A stretch of 9,381 nt of DNA from Labilithrix luteola (lineage in GTDB: Bacteria; Myxococcota_A; Polyangia; Polyangiales; Polyangiaceae), in contig JAMFST010000613.1 in NCBI GenBank assembly GCA_026225435.1, forward strand, positions 1-9,381, read 5' to 3'. Below the pieces are notes generated by a model, which was not told the origin of the DNA, searched no databases, and saw only the letters and a list, made by a program, of their open reading frames with translations. The translations under genes were made by a program, and so were the position numbers. How positions within the stretch are numbered: the stretch's first letter is position 1; every line of letters begins with the position of its first letter. This document shows, in pieces, positions 7,197-9,381 of this stretch.

Positions 7197-8762
7197 ATGC
7201 GCGCACTCCTCGGTCTCGTGTTGGTCCCGCTCCTCGTCGTCGGCTGCTCGAGCGCCTCCGACGATCCCTCTGGGGACGGCGGCGGGGGAAGGACCGTGAC
7301 GAGCAGCGACGGCGGCGACGTGGGAGATGGCGGAGACAGCGACGCGATCTCAGCCACGACCACCGGCATGATGACGAGCGACGCGGGCGGGGACGGCGGC
7401 GCGGGGGACGCGGGCGATTCCGGGACCAACCCGGCGCTCGTCCCCACCTTGCCGCTCGCGCCCAAGCCGGTGACCGGCGGCGGCGCCACCTACTACGTGA
7501 ACGGACCGAGCGGCAGCGACGGCGCCGACGGAAAGGCGCAGGCCACCGCCTTCAAGACGCTGCAACACGCCTCCGACCTCACCGCCCCGGGCGACACGGT
7601 CTACGTGATGAACGGTACGTACAGCGATCCCTCCGCCTACGCGCCGCTGTGGGTCACCCGCGGCGGCACCGCGAGCGCGTGGATCCTCTACCAGGCCTAT
7701 CCGGGCCAGCACCCGGTCATCCAGGTCGCCTCCACCAACTGGGCGGGCATCGCCGTGAGCCCGCCGCAAAATTCGACCGGCTCGATCGGCTACGTGGTGC
7801 TCGACGGCTTCGAGGTGAGCGGCAACAGCCCCAACCTCACGCTCGCGCAGGCGACCAGCGACGAGCACACGCTCACGTCACCCACCAACTCGAGCGGCAT
7901 CGCCCTCGGTGAGGCCTTCACCTCCACGGCGAGCGTCAACGTGCACCACGTCACCGTGCAGAACTGCGTCTCCCACGACAACCCCGCCGGCGGCATCGGC
8001 TCCGTCCAGGCCGACTTCATCACCGTCCAGGACAGCGTCACCTACGGCAACGCCTTCTACTCGCCGTACGCCGCCAGCGGCATCTCGCTCTACGAGATGC
8101 GCAACCAGGCGACCGACACCGGCTACCGCAACTTCGTCCTGCGCAACACCAGCTACGGGAACGTCGAGAAGATCGGCAACGCGAATGCCGGTTACACCAT
8201 CACCGACGGCAACGGCATCATCATCGACGACAACGACAACACGCAGTCGAGCAACGTGCTCTACACGGGGCGCACGCTGGTCGCGAACAACCTCGTGTAC
8301 GGCAACGGCGGCTCGGGCATCCACGCCTTCCACAGCTCGCACGTCGACTTTCTGTACAACACCGCCTACAGCGACAACGCGGCGATCAAGGAGGGGGAGA
8401 TCTTCGCCAACGTCGGCACCGACGTCCTCATCGAGGACAACGTGATGTACGCGCGCACGGGGAGCTACGTGAGCAGCAACTGCAGCAACACCAAGGTCAC
8501 CTCGGACTTCAACGTGCTGTTCAACGGCGCGTCCTACGGCTGCGGGACGGCGAGCGATCCGCTGGCCGCGGGAGCGCACGACCTGGTCGCCGATCCGAAG
8601 CTGGTGAAGCCCGCGCTCAGCGGCGGCGACTTCCATCTGCAGGCCGGGTCACCGGCGATCGATCATGGCAACAGCGCGCAGTTCCCCAGCAACGCGCTCG
8701 GCGGGGGGGCGCGGGCCTACGGCAAGGCGCCGGATACGGGCTGCTACGAGAGCGACTTCTGA
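7197..8762 (+). CDS. Lipoprotein with right-handed parallel beta-helix (polysaccharide-lyase-like)
   Basis: 521-residue exported protein. A short signal peptide ends LLVVGC (C17 lipidated), followed by a 75-residue Asp/Gly/Ser/Thr linker. Residues about 97-142 match the DUF1565-like entry of beta-helix enzymes (TYYVNGPSGSDG, FKTLQHASDL, PGDTVYVMNGTY). Residues about 195-425 show repeated short coils ending in Asn, for example GFEVSGN, SVTYGN, NTSYGN, NLVYGN, NTAYSDN, with DGNGIIIDDNDN at 338-348. The C-terminus (DFHLQAGSPAIDHG, then GCYESDF) is the usual closing segment of such proteins. The fold is typical of pectate lyases (PL9/PL1), alginate-active enzymes and some non-catalytic surface proteins. 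I cannot place a catalytic Lys or calcium site with confidence, so the substrate is open. The start at 7197 is preferred for its GAGGG; 7182 would add five residues. The downstream hairpin terminates the unit. It is divergent from the AraC-family gene. Confidence 0.82.
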   Translation: MRALLGLVLVPLLVVGCSSASDDPSGDGGGGRTVTSSDGGDVGDGGDSDAISATTTGMMTSDAGGDGGAGDAGDSGTNPALVPTLPLAPKPVTGGGATYYVNGPSGSDGADGKAQATAFKTLQHASDLTAPGDTVYVMNGTYSDPSAYAPLWVTRGGTASAWILYQAYPGQHPVIQVASTNWAGIAVSPPQNSTGSIGYVVLDGFEVSGNSPNLTLAQATSDEHTLTSPTNSSGIALGEAFTSTASVNVHHVTVQNCVSHDNPAGGIGSVQADFITVQDSVTYGNAFYSPYAASGISLYEMRNQATDTGYRNFVLRNTSYGNVEKIGNANAGYTITDGNGIIIDDNDNTQSSNVLYTGRTLVANNLVYGNGGSGIHAFHSSHVDFLYNTAYSDNAAIKEGEIFANVGTDVLIEDNVMYARTGSYVSSNCSNTKVTSDFNVLFNGASYGCGTASDPLAAGAHDLVADPKLVKPALSGGDFHLQAGSPAIDHGNSAQFPSNALGGGARAYGKAPDTGCYESDF

Positions 8763-8793
8763 CTCGCCGCGGCACCCGCGTCGTGGATGTGGT

Positions 8794-8819
8794 CGGCGTT
8801 CCGACTTATCGGAACGCCG
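8794..8819 (+). terminator. Strong hairpin, probable transcription terminator after the beta-helix gene
   Basis: CGGCGTTCCG (8794-8803) pairs perfectly with CGGAACGCCG (8810-8819); an extra A-T pair gives an 11-bp stem closed by a CTTA tetraloop. It begins 31 bp after the stop codon. The downstream bases (CGTTCGTT) are only modestly T-rich, so it is a GC-rich variant of an intrinsic terminator. Confidence 0.75.
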
Positions 8820-8889
8820 CGTTCGTTCGGAGCGGCCGCGCTCGCCAATCGCTCTACTGTCATCGCTTCGTCTCCCGGGGGGGAAGTGC

Positions 8890-9381
8890 ATGCGCCAGCT
8901 CATTGGGTTCGGGGTGTTCGTCTGTTGCGGCCTCTTGATGGGGTGCTCGAACGGAGACGATGACGACGCCTCCGGCGCCGACGGAGGCACGGGCGCGGGC
9001 ACCGGCGACGCAAGCACCGCTGGCGACAGCGCAGGCGGCGGCGGGACCACCGTGACCACCAGCGGTGGCATCGGCTTCCAGGGGGGCGGCACCACGACAA
9101 TCGGCGGCAGCAGCATTGCGTCGCCGTACATCGTCGTCGGCGCGTTCGGGACCGCCAGCGGAAGCAGCAGCGGCGGCGGCACCAGCCCGTGCGGCGCCAT
9201 GGTGAACAACTGCCAGTACTGCAGCGGCAGCGCCCTCGACGGCGGCGCCAACGAGTCGCTCACACCGGAGAGCGCGGGCGTCCTCACCATCGACGACGGA
9301 GCGACGACGCTGAGCACCCTCTCGTACGCCGCCGGCCAGGGGGACTACGTCGGCGACTCCATGGAGACACCGAGCCTCACC
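8890..9381 (+). CDS. Gly/Ser-rich lipoprotein, start only (cut by right edge)
   Basis: 164 residues are visible and the frame is open to the window end. The signal peptide ends LLMGC (C19 lipidated), followed by SNGDDDD, almost the same tether as the esterase, then a long Gly/Thr/Ser/Asp low-complexity region to about residue 98. From about 99 a more ordered part begins with cysteines 101, 108 and 111 (PCGAMVNNCQYC) and then TLSYAAGQGDYVGDS. A GGGGGGGAAG run (8877-8886) just before the ATG serves as Shine-Dalgarno. The hairpin at 8794-8819 separates it from the beta-helix gene, so it likely has its own promoter in 8820-8876, where I see no clear -35/-10. The family cannot be named from this fragment; the context suggests another surface-displayed protein. 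Confidence 0.75.
   Translation, partial: MRQLIGFGVFVCCGLLMGCSNGDDDDASGADGGTGAGTGDASTAGDSAGGGGTTVTTSGGIGFQGGGTTTIGGSSIASPYIVVGAFGTASGSSSGGGTSPCGAMVNNCQYCSGSALDGGANESLTPESAGVLTIDDGATTLSTLSYAAGQGDYVGDSMETPSLT

Noticed and set aside
7063..7206. Longer N-terminus for the AraC-family protein from 7206
   Set aside because: The extra 48 residues have no domain similarity, would overlap the divergent beta-helix gene start and would cover the whole intergenic regulatory region.

Overview
The window is GC-rich and densely coding. It holds secreted lipoproteins with Ser/Asp/Gly-rich tethers directly after the lipidated cysteine, a sigma-54 activator and an AraC-type regulator. This mix suggests a myxobacterium-like (Myxococcota, possibly Polyangia) predatory or saprophytic soil bacterium. 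That assignment is inferred from style and composition; there is no rRNA or other marker here.

Layout, left to right. (1) 1-1191, minus strand: an NtrC-type response regulator (receiver plus AAA+ sigma-54 activation domain) whose C-terminal DNA-binding domain lies off the left edge. (2) 1192-1440: a divergent regulatory region with a good -24/-12 sigma-54-type promoter pointing at the regulator, three GTCTC elements exactly 33 bp apart, nested inverted repeats and a 10-bp palindrome. (3) 1441-2592, plus strand: a lipoprotein esterase of the LpqC/PHB-depolymerase (CE1-like) alpha/beta-hydrolase group. (4) 2610-3440 and 3487-4311, minus strand: two tandem paralogous exported proteins of unknown function, about three quarters identical. 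(5) 4499-5914, minus strand: a lipoprotein triacylglycerol lipase related to Pseudomonas family I.1/I.2 lipases. Its N-terminal ~100 residues match the N-terminal module of the two paralogues. (6) 6001-7062, minus strand: an AraC-family regulator with an Arabinose_bd-type N-terminal domain. (7) 7063-7196: a second divergent regulatory region. (8) 7197-8762, plus strand: a lipoprotein right-handed beta-helix protein (carbohydrate-active-enzyme-like), followed by a strong hairpin terminator. (9) 8890-9381, plus strand: the start of another Gly/Ser-rich lipoprotein, cut by the right edge.

Read together, this is a surface-hydrolase neighbourhood: an esterase, a lipase and a polysaccharide-type beta-helix protein, all apparently anchored by lipidated N-termini on flexible acidic linkers. 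The AraC protein is the likely local switch for the lipase and/or the beta-helix gene. The most unusual item is the small module repeated in three consecutive minus-strand genes, twice with the same C-terminal domain and once fused to a lipase. It looks like an undescribed family of lipase-associated exported proteins, though no search was possible here.
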